Assembly: GCA_013817655.1 (NCBI GenBank)
Contig: JACDCJ010000010.1
Coordinates: 1 to 21,060 of the forward strand
Source: Actinosomnolentus pattersoniae (SeqCode)
GTDB taxonomy: Bacteria > Actinomycetota > UBA4738
Length of the DNA stretch: 21,060 bases
Direction: 5' to 3'
Below, one piece after another: positions 7,448 through 15,289 of this stretch (its first letter is position 1; every line of letters starts with the position of its first letter). The position numbers and the translations under genes were made by a program. The notes under the pieces are model-generated. The model did no database searches and was not told the DNA's origin. It worked only from the letters and a program-made list of their open reading frames with translations.

Positions 7448-8785
7448 ATGGCCGATCCGCGGCGGACGGTCGACCTCCTCCGGCACCTGATCCGGAACGC
7501 CTGCGTCAACGACGGCACTCGCGACTCCGGCGGCGAGAGCCGCAGCGTGGAGGTCCTGCGCTCGTTCCTGGAAGGCTCGGGCGCGGACATGGAGACCTAC
7601 GAGGCGGTCCCGGGACGCGGGAACCTGGTCGCGAGGATCGAGGGCCGGCACGCGCACGCCCCCTCGCTGCTCCTCATGGGTCACACCGACGTGGTGCCGG
7701 TCAATCCGGATCGCTGGCGGCGCGATCCCTTCGGGGGGGAGCTCGTCGACGGGGAGGTGTGGGGGCGGGGAGCCATCGACATGCTGAGCCTAACGGCCTC
7801 GATGGCTGTCGCGTTTCGCGCCCTCGCCGAGGAGGGATTCCGCCCGTCCGGAGACCTCGTCTATCTCGCGGTGGCGGACGAGGAGGCCCTCGGGAGCCAC
7901 GGCGCCGAGTGGCTCCTCGAGCACGAGCGCGATGCGGTCCTGACGGACTTCGTCGTGACGGAGGCCGGCGGATTCCGCATGCCGCTGCCTTCCATTAGCG
8001 GCCCCAAGCTCCCCATCGAGGTGGGCGAGAAGGGGAGCTACTGGTGCACGATCCGGGTCTCCGGTACGCCGGGGCACGCGTCCATGCCGCTTCGGACCGA
8101 CAACGCCCTCGTGAAGGCTGCGGAGGTCGTGCGCCGCCTAAGCGACCACCGGCCGGAGACGCAGTTGCACGAGGTATGGCGGGCGTTCGTCGAGCGCTCG
8201 GACCTGCCGGAGGACCTCGCCGCCGTCCTCCTGGACCCCGGGTCGGTGCGGTCGTTCTTCGAGTCCTCGGACGACCTCGGCCTGGCGCGGACTACCCATG
8301 CCCTCACCCACACGACGATCGCGCCGACAATGCTCCATGGGGGAGTCAAGACGAACGTCATCCCCGACTCCGTCGACCTCCAGGTCGACATCAGGACGCT
8401 GCCCGGACAGTCGGGGGAGGAGGTCCACGCCCTCCTTCGAGAGGCGTTGGGGGATCTGTACGGCGAGGTCGAGATCACCGCGGACAGCGACGACGCCTCC
8501 ACCGCATCGCCGATGGACACGCCCCTTTGGGACGCGCTCACCCGGGCGACGGAACGGTTGGCGCCAGGCTCGACGACCATCCCCCTCATGTCCGTCGGCG
8601 CCACCGACGCCCGGTTCTTCCGCCGCGCGGGAGCGACGGCGTACGGAGCGGGCCTCTACAGCGACCGGATCTCCTTCGCCGAGTTCACATCCATGTTCCA
8701 CGGCGACGACGAGCGGATCGACGAGGAATCGGTTCGGCTGCAGACCGACCTGTGGCACGTGCTGGCGCGCGACCTTCTCGGGTAA
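7448..8785 (+). CDS. M20-family metallopeptidase / amidohydrolase
   Basis: A 445-residue cytoplasmic hydrolase of the M20 (ArgE/DapE/CPG2) family, which removes terminal amino acids or acyl groups using two zinc ions. The metal and catalytic set is complete: GHTD (His79, Asp81), GAIDM (Asp111, bridging), DEE (144-146, catalytic Glu and metal ligand), TEAGG, GHASMP at the dimerisation-domain entry and FHGDDERI (His418). Order and length fit M20 dipeptidase/acetylornithine-deacetylase-like enzymes, but the substrate cannot be read from sequence. The start is ATG 7448, 4 bases after the preceding stop; upstream in-frame codons lie inside that gene. The stop is TAA, the only TAA among the genes here. 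alaS follows after 57 bases with its own promoter, so this is probably the last gene of its transcript. Confidence 0.92.
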   Translation: MADPRRTVDLLRHLIRNACVNDGTRDSGGESRSVEVLRSFLEGSGADMETYEAVPGRGNLVARIEGRHAHAPSLLLMGHTDVVPVNPDRWRRDPFGGELVDGEVWGRGAIDMLSLTASMAVAFRALAEEGFRPSGDLVYLAVADEEALGSHGAEWLLEHERDAVLTDFVVTEAGGFRMPLPSISGPKLPIEVGEKGSYWCTIRVSGTPGHASMPLRTDNALVKAAEVVRRLSDHRPETQLHEVWRAFVERSDLPEDLAAVLLDPGSVRSFFESSDDLGLARTTHALTHTTIAPTMLHGGVKTNVIPDSVDLQVDIRTLPGQSGEEVHALLREALGDLYGEVEITADSDDASTASPMDTPLWDALTRATERLAPGSTTIPLMSVGATDARFFRRAGATAYGAGLYSDRISFAEFTSMFHGDDERIDEESVRLQTDLWHVLARDLLG

Positions 8786-8830
8786 GGCAGCGCCGCACCG
8801 ACTAGGGGAAGCGAGCCAGAGGCCCATCGG

Positions 8831-8836
8831 TACACT
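8831..8836 (+). promoter_or_regulatory. Putative -10 element of a leaderless alaS promoter
   Basis: TACACT (TAnnnT) ends 6 bases before the GTG start of alaS at 8843, so the expected first transcribed base is the G of that start codon. The 57-base gap between the M20 gene and alaS holds no Shine-Dalgarno sequence near the start. A -35 hexamer is not recognisable. Nothing else identifiable lies in this gap, and no T-box motif or terminator was seen. Confidence 0.55.
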
Positions 8837-8842
8837 GGCGTC

Positions 8843-11482
8843 GTGGAGAGCACGGAGATCCGGCGGAGGTTCCTCTCGTTCTTCGAGGAGCGAGGGCATC
8901 GAGTGGTGCCCTCCTCCTCGTTGATCCCGAACGACCCCACCCTGCTCCTGACGAACGCCGGCATGAACCAGTTCAAGCCCTACTTCCTGGGCCTGCAGAA
9001 GCCGCCCTACGTCCGGGCGGCGAGCGTTCAGAAGGTCTTCCGAACCTCGGACATCGAGAACGTGGGCCACACCGACCGCCACTGCACCTTCTTCGAGATG
9101 CTCGGGAACTTCTCCTTCGGGGACTACTTCAAGAAGGAGGCCTGCCGGTGGGGCTGGGAGCTCTCGACCGACGGGTTCGGCCTCGATCCCGAGCGCCTTT
9201 GGGTCACGATCTTCGAGGCAGACGACGAGACCGAAGGCATCTGGCGCGACGAGGTCGGCGTGCCGGCGGCTCGGATCGTGCGCCGGGGGGCCGACGACAA
9301 TTTCTGGGACATGGGGGTCGCCGGTCCGTGCGGGCCTTCCTCGGAGATCTTCTACGACCGGGGGCCCGAGCACGGCGAGGAGGGCGGCCCTGCCGTCGAC
9401 GAGGACCGCTACCTAGAGTTCTGGAACCTCGTGTTCATTCAGAACGTTCGCGACGACGCCGGCAACGTGACCGGTGATCTGCCGAACCGGAACATCGACA
9501 CTGGTCTCGGCCTCGAGCGTCTGTGCGTCATCCTGCAGAAGGCCGAGAGCGTCTTCCAGACGGACCTCCTCGCCTCCCAGCTGGAGGTGGCGCAACGAAT
9601 GACCGGCATCCGCTACGAGAGCGACCCCAAGGCCGACGTGAGCCTGCGCGTCATCGCCGAGCACGGCCGGGCGACCACCTTCTTGATAGCCGACGGCGTG
9701 GTGCCCTCGAACGAGGGCCGCGGCTACGTCCTTCGGCGGATGCTCCGCCGGCTCGTCTCACACGCTCGTCGCCTGGGGGTCGGACAACCGGTGATGGCCG
9801 AGCTCGTCGACGCCACGGTCGACGTGGAGGGGGAGGCGTTTCCCGAGCTCGTCCAGAACAAGGCGTTCGTGCTGCAGGTCGCGGCCTCCGAGGAGGAGCG
9901 GTTCGGGACGACGTACCGGCAGGGAATGGCGCTGCTGGAAGGCGAGATAGCGCGGGCGAAGAGCTCGAACACCGGCGTGCTTCCTGGAGACGCGGCGTTC
10001 AAGCTGCACGACACGTTTGGGTTCCAGGAGCAGCTCACGATCGAGCTGGCGGCCGAGGAAGGCCTGGCGGTCGACACGGAGGAGTTCGCGCGGCTCATGG
10101 AGGAGCAGCGCCGGCGGGCACAGCGGGCGGCGAAGAAGGGGGACGTCGCGGAGGGCCCCCTCGGAGACGTGGCCCAGTCCACCGGTCCCACCGAGTTCGT
10201 TGGGTACGAGCGGACGCGGGCGGAGGCGCGCCTCGTCGGGATGGTCGGGGACGAGGGCAGGGTCGAGGTGGCCGTCGAAGGTCGGCGAGTGCGGGTGGTC
10301 CTGGACCGTACTCCGTTCTACGCCGAGGGTGGCGGTCAGGTTGGCGACGCGGGGAGCGTTCGCACGGCGGGCGGGTCGCTTCGCGTCTCGAACACGCGGC
10401 CGGGGCCGGGGGGAATCATCGTGCACGAGGCCGTCGTCGAGTCGGGCGAGGTCCGACAGGGGGAGCAGGCCGAGGGCCTGGTCGACGAGGAACGCCGGGA
10501 GGCCACCGCACGGTCCCATACCGCCACCCACGTGCTGCACCACACCATCCGCCAGTCCCTCGGGGAGCACGCCCGGCAGGCCGGGTCGCTCGTCGCTCCC
10601 GGCCGCCTGCGGTTCGACTTCACGCACTTCGAGTCCGTGCCCAGGCGCCGTCTCGAAGACATGGAGTACGTCGCCAACCGGCGCCTCGCGGACGACGAGC
10701 CGGTCCGCGCCTACGAGACCACGTACGAGTTCGCCCGCAGCCAGGGGGCGATCGCGCTGTTCGGGGAGAAGTACGGGGATCTCGTACGGGTGGTGGAGGT
10801 CGGCGACTACTCGGTCGAGCTCTGCGGCGGGACGCACGTCCATCACACCGGTCAGGTGGCGCTGCTCCGGCTGGTGTCGGAGGCGAGCATCGGATCGGGC
10901 CTCCGCCGCCTGGAGGCGGTCGTCGGTCCGGACGCCCTCCGCCAGATCAACGTGGAGCGACGTCTGCTGGAGGAGGTCACGGAGGCGCTGGGGGGGCCGG
11001 CCGACGCCGCCCGCGCACCCGAGCGCATCCGCAACGCCATGGGCCGTATCAAGGAGCTGGAGAGCGAGCTGGGGACGATGCGCAAGGCCGCCCGCGGGCT
11101 CGAGGCCGAACGACTGGCCGGCACGGTCGAGGACGTCGAGGGCGTCTCCCTCGTGGTGGCCGGATTGCGAGCGCGGGAGGCGACGGAGCTCCGGGAGCTG
11201 GCGCTCGCGCTCAGGGGGCGCCTGGAGCCGGCGGGGCCGGCCGCGGCCGTCCTGGGTTCGGCCGACGGCGAGCGAGCGCTTCTCGTCGCCGTATGCACGG
11301 ACGACCTCATTCGAAGGGGCGTAACGGCTCCCGCCCTCATCCAGGGCGCGGCCGAGGTGATCGGGGGGCGTGCCGGAGGAAAGCCGGCGCTCGCTATCGG
11401 AGGAGGGTCGAGGGTGGAGGCCCTGCCAGAAGCGCTGGGGGACGTCCGGAAGCGGCTTTCCTCCTTGATCTCGACCCGCTAG
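8843..11482 (+). CDS. alaS: Alanyl-tRNA synthetase
   Basis: This class II synthetase charges tRNA-Ala and clears Ser- and Gly-tRNA-Ala. The full-length 879-residue protein has an N-terminal catalytic core (FLSFFEERGH, LLLTNAGMNQFKPYFLG, RHCTFFEMLGNFSFGDYFK, GVAGPCGPSSEIFYDRG), a tRNA-recognition helical domain, an editing domain with zinc ligands His559 and His563 (HTATH) and Cys661 and His665 (CGGTH), and a C-terminal coiled-coil/DHHA1 domain ending in a Gly-rich stretch. The start is GTG 8843, giving MESTEIRRRFLSFF, the standard N-terminus, and a -10 box stands 6 bases upstream. ruvX begins 13 bases after the stop, as in most Actinobacteria. A large overlapping reading frame on the same strand (9523-12075) is a composition artefact. 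Confidence 0.98.
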   Translation: MESTEIRRRFLSFFEERGHRVVPSSSLIPNDPTLLLTNAGMNQFKPYFLGLQKPPYVRAASVQKVFRTSDIENVGHTDRHCTFFEMLGNFSFGDYFKKEACRWGWELSTDGFGLDPERLWVTIFEADDETEGIWRDEVGVPAARIVRRGADDNFWDMGVAGPCGPSSEIFYDRGPEHGEEGGPAVDEDRYLEFWNLVFIQNVRDDAGNVTGDLPNRNIDTGLGLERLCVILQKAESVFQTDLLASQLEVAQRMTGIRYESDPKADVSLRVIAEHGRATTFLIADGVVPSNEGRGYVLRRMLRRLVSHARRLGVGQPVMAELVDATVDVEGEAFPELVQNKAFVLQVAASEEERFGTTYRQGMALLEGEIARAKSSNTGVLPGDAAFKLHDTFGFQEQLTIELAAEEGLAVDTEEFARLMEEQRRRAQRAAKKGDVAEGPLGDVAQSTGPTEFVGYERTRAEARLVGMVGDEGRVEVAVEGRRVRVVLDRTPFYAEGGGQVGDAGSVRTAGGSLRVSNTRPGPGGIIVHEAVVESGEVRQGEQAEGLVDEERREATARSHTATHVLHHTIRQSLGEHARQAGSLVAPGRLRFDFTHFESVPRRRLEDMEYVANRRLADDEPVRAYETTYEFARSQGAIALFGEKYGDLVRVVEVGDYSVELCGGTHVHHTGQVALLRLVSEASIGSGLRRLEAVVGPDALRQINVERRLLEEVTEALGGPADAARAPERIRNAMGRIKELESELGTMRKAARGLEAERLAGTVEDVEGVSLVVAGLRAREATELRELALALRGRLEPAGPAAAVLGSADGERALLVAVCTDDLIRRGVTAPALIQGAAEVIGGRAGGKPALAIGGGSRVEALPEALGDVRKRLSSLISTR

Positions 11483-11495
11483 CCAGGCCGGCGCC

Positions 11496-11948
11496 ATGGC
11501 CGCCACAGGGGACGCCGAGCGCTCGGAGCGGGGTCGGGTCCTCGGCCTGGACCTCGGCGACGCCAGGATCGGCGTGGCGATCTCGGATCCCGATCGTCGC
11601 CTCGCCCTGCCGCACGGCACCCTTCGAACGGGAGCCCCCCAGGACGTGCGGGCCATCGCCGCCATCGTGCGGCAGAACGGCGTGTCGCGAATCGTGCTCG
11701 GACATCCCCGCAGCCTCTCGGGCGCGGCGGGACCGGCCGCCCATCACGCGGAGCGGTTCGCCGCCACCCTGCGCGACGCCCTGGGAATCCCCGTCACGCT
11801 CGAGGACGAGCGTTTCACGACGGTGGAGGCCCATCGAAGGCTGGCGGAGGCGGGCGCCAGGGAGCGCAGACGACGGCAGGTGGTCGACCGCTCGGCGGCT
11901 GCGCTCATCCTGCAGTCCTATCTGGACCGGTTCCGATCGACCGGCTGA
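11496..11948 (+). CDS. ruvX: RuvX/YqgF-family putative pre-16S rRNA nuclease (Holliday-junction-resolvase-like)
   Basis: A 150-residue RNase H-fold protein. YqgF in E. coli takes part in 5' end maturation of 16S rRNA; homologues are also called putative Holliday junction resolvases. Motifs seen are GLDLGDARIGVAISD (first catalytic Asp), LGHPRSLSG (family LGxP segment), DERFTTVEA (catalytic Glu region) and VVDRSAAALILQSYL (last catalytic Asp). The length is typical (about 140-160). The N-terminus carries a short polar lead of about 13 residues; ATG 11496 is the only good start. alaS-ruvX-mltG is a strongly conserved actinobacterial order. The next gene, mltG, starts after a 30-base gap with its own promoter element. 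Confidence 0.94.
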   Translation: MAATGDAERSERGRVLGLDLGDARIGVAISDPDRRLALPHGTLRTGAPQDVRAIAAIVRQNGVSRIVLGHPRSLSGAAGPAAHHAERFAATLRDALGIPVTLEDERFTTVEAHRRLAEAGARERRRRQVVDRSAAALILQSYLDRFRSTG

Positions 11949-11964
11949 GCCCGGTCGGTCGGGA

Positions 11965-11970
11965 TATCCT
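11965..11970 (+). promoter_or_regulatory. Putative -10 element of a leaderless mltG promoter
   Basis: TATCCT (TAnnnT) ends 8 bases before the mltG ATG at 11979, and the intervening sequence has no Shine-Dalgarno purine run. Transcription from the usual distance would begin at or next to the A of the start codon. No convincing -35 element is seen. Confidence 0.5.
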
Positions 11971-11978
11971 GTTGCCTC

Positions 11979-13034
11979 ATGTTCGAGACGACCCAGGACC
12001 GGGCGGAGCGTCGGTCGGAGCGCCATCGACGCCGCCGCGGAACGGCCATCCTCGTCGCAATGCTCCTGGTCCTGATCGCGGTCGCGGTGGCCGTGGGTGG
12101 GTTCTACCGCTACGCGACCGGCTCCGGCGGACCTCAGCGCGAGCTCACGTTCACGATTCCCGAGGGGACGACCGGCTCGGAGGTGGCCGACCTGCTGGAG
12201 CAGAAGGGCGTGATCCGCTCGACGCTGGGATTCCGCCTGATGGCGCAGATCCGCGGTTCCTCCCTCGAGTTCGCAGCGGGAAACTACGTCCTCAAGACGA
12301 ACATGTCGGCAGGAGACGTGCTGGACGTGCTCGAGGGCGGGCCATTGCTCGCGCGCGGCATCGAGGGCACGTTCCCCGAAGGATTGCGCCTGGAGCAGAT
12401 GGCGACCCGGGCGGCGGAGGAGCTCGGGGTCTCCCGGGACGGCTTCCTGGAGGCGGCACGCAGCGGGCAGTTCGCCCTTCCCCCGTACCTGCCGGAGGGC
12501 ACCCCGAGCGTCGAGGGGTTCCTGTTCCCGAGCACCTACGAGTTCGAGAGGAAGGCCACCGCGCAGGACGTGATAGGGCGGATGCTCGAGCAGTTCGAGA
12601 CGGTGGCCGCGGACCTCCCCTGGGACGCCGCGGAGGGCCTGGGGCTGAGTCCATACGAAGTGGTGATCGTGGCCTCGCTGATCGAGCGGGAGGCCCGGTT
12701 CCAGGAGGACCGCCCGAAGATCTCGGCCGTCATCCACAACCGGCTCCGGGAGGGGATGCGCCTGGAGATCGACGCCACGGTCCAGTACGCCCTGGGGGAT
12801 TGGGATCCCATCCTCGTGACGGATCGCGAGGTGGAGAGCCCCTACAACACCTACCAGAACGCCGGGCTTCCCCCCGCGCCCATCGCGAGCCCCGGCCGCG
12901 CCTCCATCGAGGCGGCCCTGTCGCCCGCCGACGAGGGCTTCCTCTACTACGTGGTCATCGACGCGGAAGGACATCATGCCTTCACGGATTCCTACGACGA
13001 GTTCCTCGAGCTCGTGGACCGCTACCAGGGCTGA
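11979..13034 (+). CDS. mltG: Endolytic murein transglycosylase MltG (YceG-like)
   Basis: MltG cleaves nascent peptidoglycan strands at the outer face of the membrane and is thought to set glycan chain length. The 351-residue protein has a basic cytoplasmic N-terminus (about 1-22), one transmembrane helix (about 23-44), a LysM-like region, and the YceG catalytic domain. LIEREAR contains Glu236, which aligns by eye with the catalytic Glu218 of E. coli MltG; GMRLEIDATVQYALG, SPYNTYQNAGLPPAPI and SPGRASIEAAL follow in family order. The ATG is placed just after a -10 element. In many Actinobacteria aroE comes next; here a short A24 peptidase gene follows after an 85-base gap. Confidence 0.96.
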   Translation: MFETTQDRAERRSERHRRRRGTAILVAMLLVLIAVAVAVGGFYRYATGSGGPQRELTFTIPEGTTGSEVADLLEQKGVIRSTLGFRLMAQIRGSSLEFAAGNYVLKTNMSAGDVLDVLEGGPLLARGIEGTFPEGLRLEQMATRAAEELGVSRDGFLEAARSGQFALPPYLPEGTPSVEGFLFPSTYEFERKATAQDVIGRMLEQFETVAADLPWDAAEGLGLSPYEVVIVASLIEREARFQEDRPKISAVIHNRLREGMRLEIDATVQYALGDWDPILVTDREVESPYNTYQNAGLPPAPIASPGRASIEAALSPADEGFLYYVVIDAEGHHAFTDSYDEFLELVDRYQG

Positions 13035-13119
13035 CGTAGGCTTCCCGTCGGCGAGGTGGACTCATCCCGGCCTCAGGCGGCCGCGCCCATGTCGGCGCGA
13101 GAGCTCACCATGGCCCCCG
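13035..13119 (+). other. mltG to A24-peptidase intergenic stretch
   Basis: This 85-base gap holds a weak -10-like TAGGCT at 13037-13042, with TGGACC at 13015-13020 as a possible -35 (16-base spacer). It also has a five-base-pair hairpin (CGGCC/GGCCG) without a T-run. There is no clear ribosome site before the ATG at 13120. Any promoter here is uncertain. Confidence 0.25.
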
Positions 13120-13599
13120 ATGCCGCTCTCCTCGTTCGGCGTGCGAGCGTTGCTCGCGGTGTTCTTGACTGTGATGGTGGCCGCCGCCGCCGCAGACCTC
13201 CGACGCCGCGTCATCCCGAACAGGCTCACCTATCCCGCGATGGTGGCGTTGGCGGTGATCGTCGTGGCACTCGCCCTCACCGGCCACGACATCGATCCGG
13301 CTCGGGGGCTTGCCGGCGGACTGGCCTACGGCGGCCCTCTGTTCGTCGCGGCGGTTCGCTCCCCGCGGGCGATGGGCATGGGAGACGCGAAACTCGCCTG
13401 GCTGATCGGCTTCGTCCTGGGCTCGATGGGATGGGCGTACCTCACCGCGGCCGCGATCGCCACGGCGCTCGCCGGAGGGCTCCTCGCGGGAGCGCTGCTC
13501 CTGGCCGGTCCGCGGGGCGATGGCTCGATTCCATTCGGTCCGGCGCTTGCCATCGGCGCGTTCGCGTCGCTTGCGCTGGGGTCCGGCCGGTTCGGCTGA
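13120..13599 (+). CDS. Short A24-family prepilin-type leader peptidase
   Basis: An integral membrane aspartic peptidase of the A24 (type IV prepilin peptidase / TadV-CpaA) family, which removes the leader of prepilin-like proteins. The 159-residue product has about four to six transmembrane segments. It carries both catalytic aspartates in family context: Asp26 in DLRRRVIPN and Asp89 in GMGDAKL. It consists only of the peptidase domain; the N-terminal zinc-binding methylase domain of PilD-type enzymes is absent. The start is uncertain: ATG 13120 is the first start codon that places the first membrane helix correctly, and GTG 13141 is an alternative. As I recall, a similar short A24 gene follows mltG-aroE in Mycobacterium, so its position is conserved although aroE is missing here. 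No pilin or secretion ATPase gene lies in the window. Confidence 0.85.
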   Translation: MPLSSFGVRALLAVFLTVMVAAAAADLRRRVIPNRLTYPAMVALAVIVVALALTGHDIDPARGLAGGLAYGGPLFVAAVRSPRAMGMGDAKLAWLIGFVLGSMGWAYLTAAAIATALAGGLLAGALLLAGPRGDGSIPFGPALAIGAFASLALGSGRFG

Positions 13600-13623
13600 G
13601 CGGGGAGCCGAGCGGTCGCCCGC

Positions 13624-13629
13624 TATGAT
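13624..13629 (+). promoter_or_regulatory. Putative -10 element of a leaderless pepP promoter
   Basis: TATGAT, close to the sigma70 -10 consensus, ends 8 bases before the GTG start at 13638. No Shine-Dalgarno run separates them, so the transcript is expected to be leaderless or nearly so. An inverted repeat (AGCGGG at 13599-13604, CCCGCT at 13619-13624) covers the region just upstream and touches the hexamer; it may be incidental. Confidence 0.55.
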
Positions 13630-13637
13630 CGGCCACC

Positions 13638-14705
13638 GTGGACACCTCCGACCGGCGACGCCGCATCTCGGCACGCGTGGCCGAGCTCGACCTGGACGGG
13701 TTGCTCGTCACGCGCCTGCCGAACGTCCGGTACCTGACGGGGTTCACGGGGTCGTACGCGCAGCTCCTCCTCACGCGGACGGACGCCGTCTTCCTGACGG
13801 ACGGGAGGTACGCGCAGCAGTCCATGCGCCAGGTCCCGGACGTCCCGCGCCGCGTGTACACGGGGGAGTTTCCGCCGGCCTTCCGTGATGCCTGCGCCGG
13901 GCTGGGCGTCAGTCGGATCGCGTTCGAGTCCGCGGGGGTCACTCACAAGACCTTCACCGACATCTCCTCTCCGGGGATCGAGCTGATCCCGACGACCAAC
14001 GAGGTCGAGCTGCTCCGCTGGGTGAAGGACGACGAGGAGCGTGATCATCTCCGCGCCGCTCAGTCGATCGCCGACGATGTGTTCGACCTCATCGTCGGGA
14101 AGCTCGCCGAGGGCATGAGCGAGGCCGAGGTCGGATTCGAGATCGACCTCGCCTCTCGTCGCGCCGGGGCGACGGGGCCGGCGTTCGACACGATCGTGGC
14201 CTTCGGAGAGAACGCGGCCGAGCCGCACCACCGTCCCGGCGATCGCCCACTGCGGAGAGGCGACATCGTGAAGCTCGACTTCGGGTGCGTCGTCGAGGGT
14301 TACCACTCCGACATGACCCGAACCGTCGCCTTCGGGGATCCGCCCACCCGCCTGCGTGAGGTCTACGAGGTCGTCCGGGCGGCCCAGCAGGCCGGTGTGG
14401 AGGCCGTTTCGGCCGGCGTCACCGGCGCCGAGGCCGATCGGGCGGCGAGGGACGTCATCCGCGAAGCCGGCTTCGCCGAGAGCTACCGGCACTCGCTCGG
14501 GCACGGCGTCGGCCTGGAGGTGCACGAGGGCCCCTCGCTGCGGCCGGGCGGTGAGGACGTGCTTCCCGAAGGGGCGGTCGTGACCGTGGAGCCGGGCATC
14601 TACCTCGAGGGCATTGGCGGCGTCCGCATCGAGGACATGGTCGAGGTGGAGGGGAACGGAGCCCGGGTGCTCCCGCGCACGACCAAAGAGCTTTTGGTGC
14701 TGTAG
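13638..14705 (+). CDS. pepP: Xaa-Pro aminopeptidase / M24 family metallopeptidase
   Basis: A 355-residue cytoplasmic peptidase of the M24 'pita-bread' fold that probably removes N-terminal residues before proline. It has an N-terminal creatinase-like domain (about 1-125, with RLPNVRYLTGFTGSYA) and a C-terminal catalytic domain with all five metal ligands: Asp214 (LDFG), Asp225 (DMTRT), His289 (GHGVGLEVHE), Glu318 (TVEPGIY) and Glu332 (RIEDMV). This suits PepP/PepQ of actinobacterial type; whether it prefers dipeptides or longer peptides cannot be told. The start is GTG 13638, supported by the upstream -10 box. efp follows 14 bases downstream, the classical pepP-efp-nusB order. The stop is TAG, as in efp, nusB and tatA, while most other genes here use TGA. 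Confidence 0.93.
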   Translation: MDTSDRRRRISARVAELDLDGLLVTRLPNVRYLTGFTGSYAQLLLTRTDAVFLTDGRYAQQSMRQVPDVPRRVYTGEFPPAFRDACAGLGVSRIAFESAGVTHKTFTDISSPGIELIPTTNEVELLRWVKDDEERDHLRAAQSIADDVFDLIVGKLAEGMSEAEVGFEIDLASRRAGATGPAFDTIVAFGENAAEPHHRPGDRPLRRGDIVKLDFGCVVEGYHSDMTRTVAFGDPPTRLREVYEVVRAAQQAGVEAVSAGVTGAEADRAARDVIREAGFAESYRHSLGHGVGLEVHEGPSLRPGGEDVLPEGAVVTVEPGIYLEGIGGVRIEDMVEVEGNGARVLPRTTKELLVL

Positions 14706-14719
14706 GAGGAAGGGACCAC

Positions 14720-15283
14720 TTGAGCGTTTCCACGAACGACCTGAAGCGAGGGATGACGCTCGACCTGGACGGGATCCTGTTCCAGGTCGTGGAGTTCCAG
14801 CACGTCAAACCGGGGAAGGGCGGCGCCTTCGTCCGGACGAAGCTGCGGAACGTCCGGAGCGGGGCGGTGGTCGACCGGACCTTCAATGCCGGGGTCAACG
14901 TGGGGCTCGCGATCGTCGAGCGCAAGGAGATGCAGTTTCTCTATCGGGACGGGGCGGACTACGTCTTCATGGACGCCGGTACCTACGATCAGCATCAGGT
15001 TCCCTCGAGCGTCGTCGGCGAGATGGGGGACTACCTCACCGAGGGAGCGACCGCCATCGTCGCGATACACGCTGGGAACCCGATCGGCGTCGAGCTTTCC
15101 GCGTCGGTAGTGCTGAGAGTCACCTCCACCGATCCCGGGGTGAAGGGCGACCGGGTGAGCGGCGCCCTGAAGCCGGCCACCCTCGAGACGGGCCTGGTGG
15201 TCCAGGTCCCGCTGTTCGTGAACGAGGGGGACTCCGTGAAGGTCGACACACGGACCGGCGGATACCTCACGCGGGAGAAGTAG
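14720..15283 (+). CDS. efp: Translation elongation factor P
   Basis: EF-P enters the ribosomal E site and rescues ribosomes stalled at polyproline. The 187-residue protein has the three beta-barrel domains of EF-P: KOW-like N-terminus (FQHVKPGKGGAFVRTK), central OB domain, and C-terminal OB domain ending GDSVKVDTRTGGYLTRE. The start is TTG 14720, giving MSVSTNDLKRGM; the matching N-terminus of homologues and a strong ribosome site (GGAGGAAGGGA, 14705-14715) support it over the internal ATG at 14753. The loop tip residue is Lys33 in PGKGG. Typical Actinobacteria, as I remember, have PGKGP and an unmodified lysine, so the loop form is a lineage clue. No EF-P modification gene is present in the window. 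nusB follows 6 bases later. Confidence 0.97.
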   Translation: MSVSTNDLKRGMTLDLDGILFQVVEFQHVKPGKGGAFVRTKLRNVRSGAVVDRTFNAGVNVGLAIVERKEMQFLYRDGADYVFMDAGTYDQHQVPSSVVGEMGDYLTEGATAIVAIHAGNPIGVELSASVVLRVTSTDPGVKGDRVSGALKPATLETGLVVQVPLFVNEGDSVKVDTRTGGYLTREK

Positions 15284-15289
15284 CCGGGC

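Noticed and set aside
9758..11665. 635-codon - strand frame opposite alaS
   Set aside because: Mirror of the alaS codon pattern with no family signature.
9523..12075. 850-codon + strand frame overlapping alaS and ruvX
   Set aside because: Extreme Arg/Gly composition, out of phase with two well-conserved genes; a composition artefact.
13056..13628. 190-codon + strand frame overlapping the A24 peptidase gene
   Set aside because: The A24 frame holds both catalytic aspartates and membrane helices; this frame gives Arg/Gly-rich non-membrane sequence. No sign that a frameshift joins the two.
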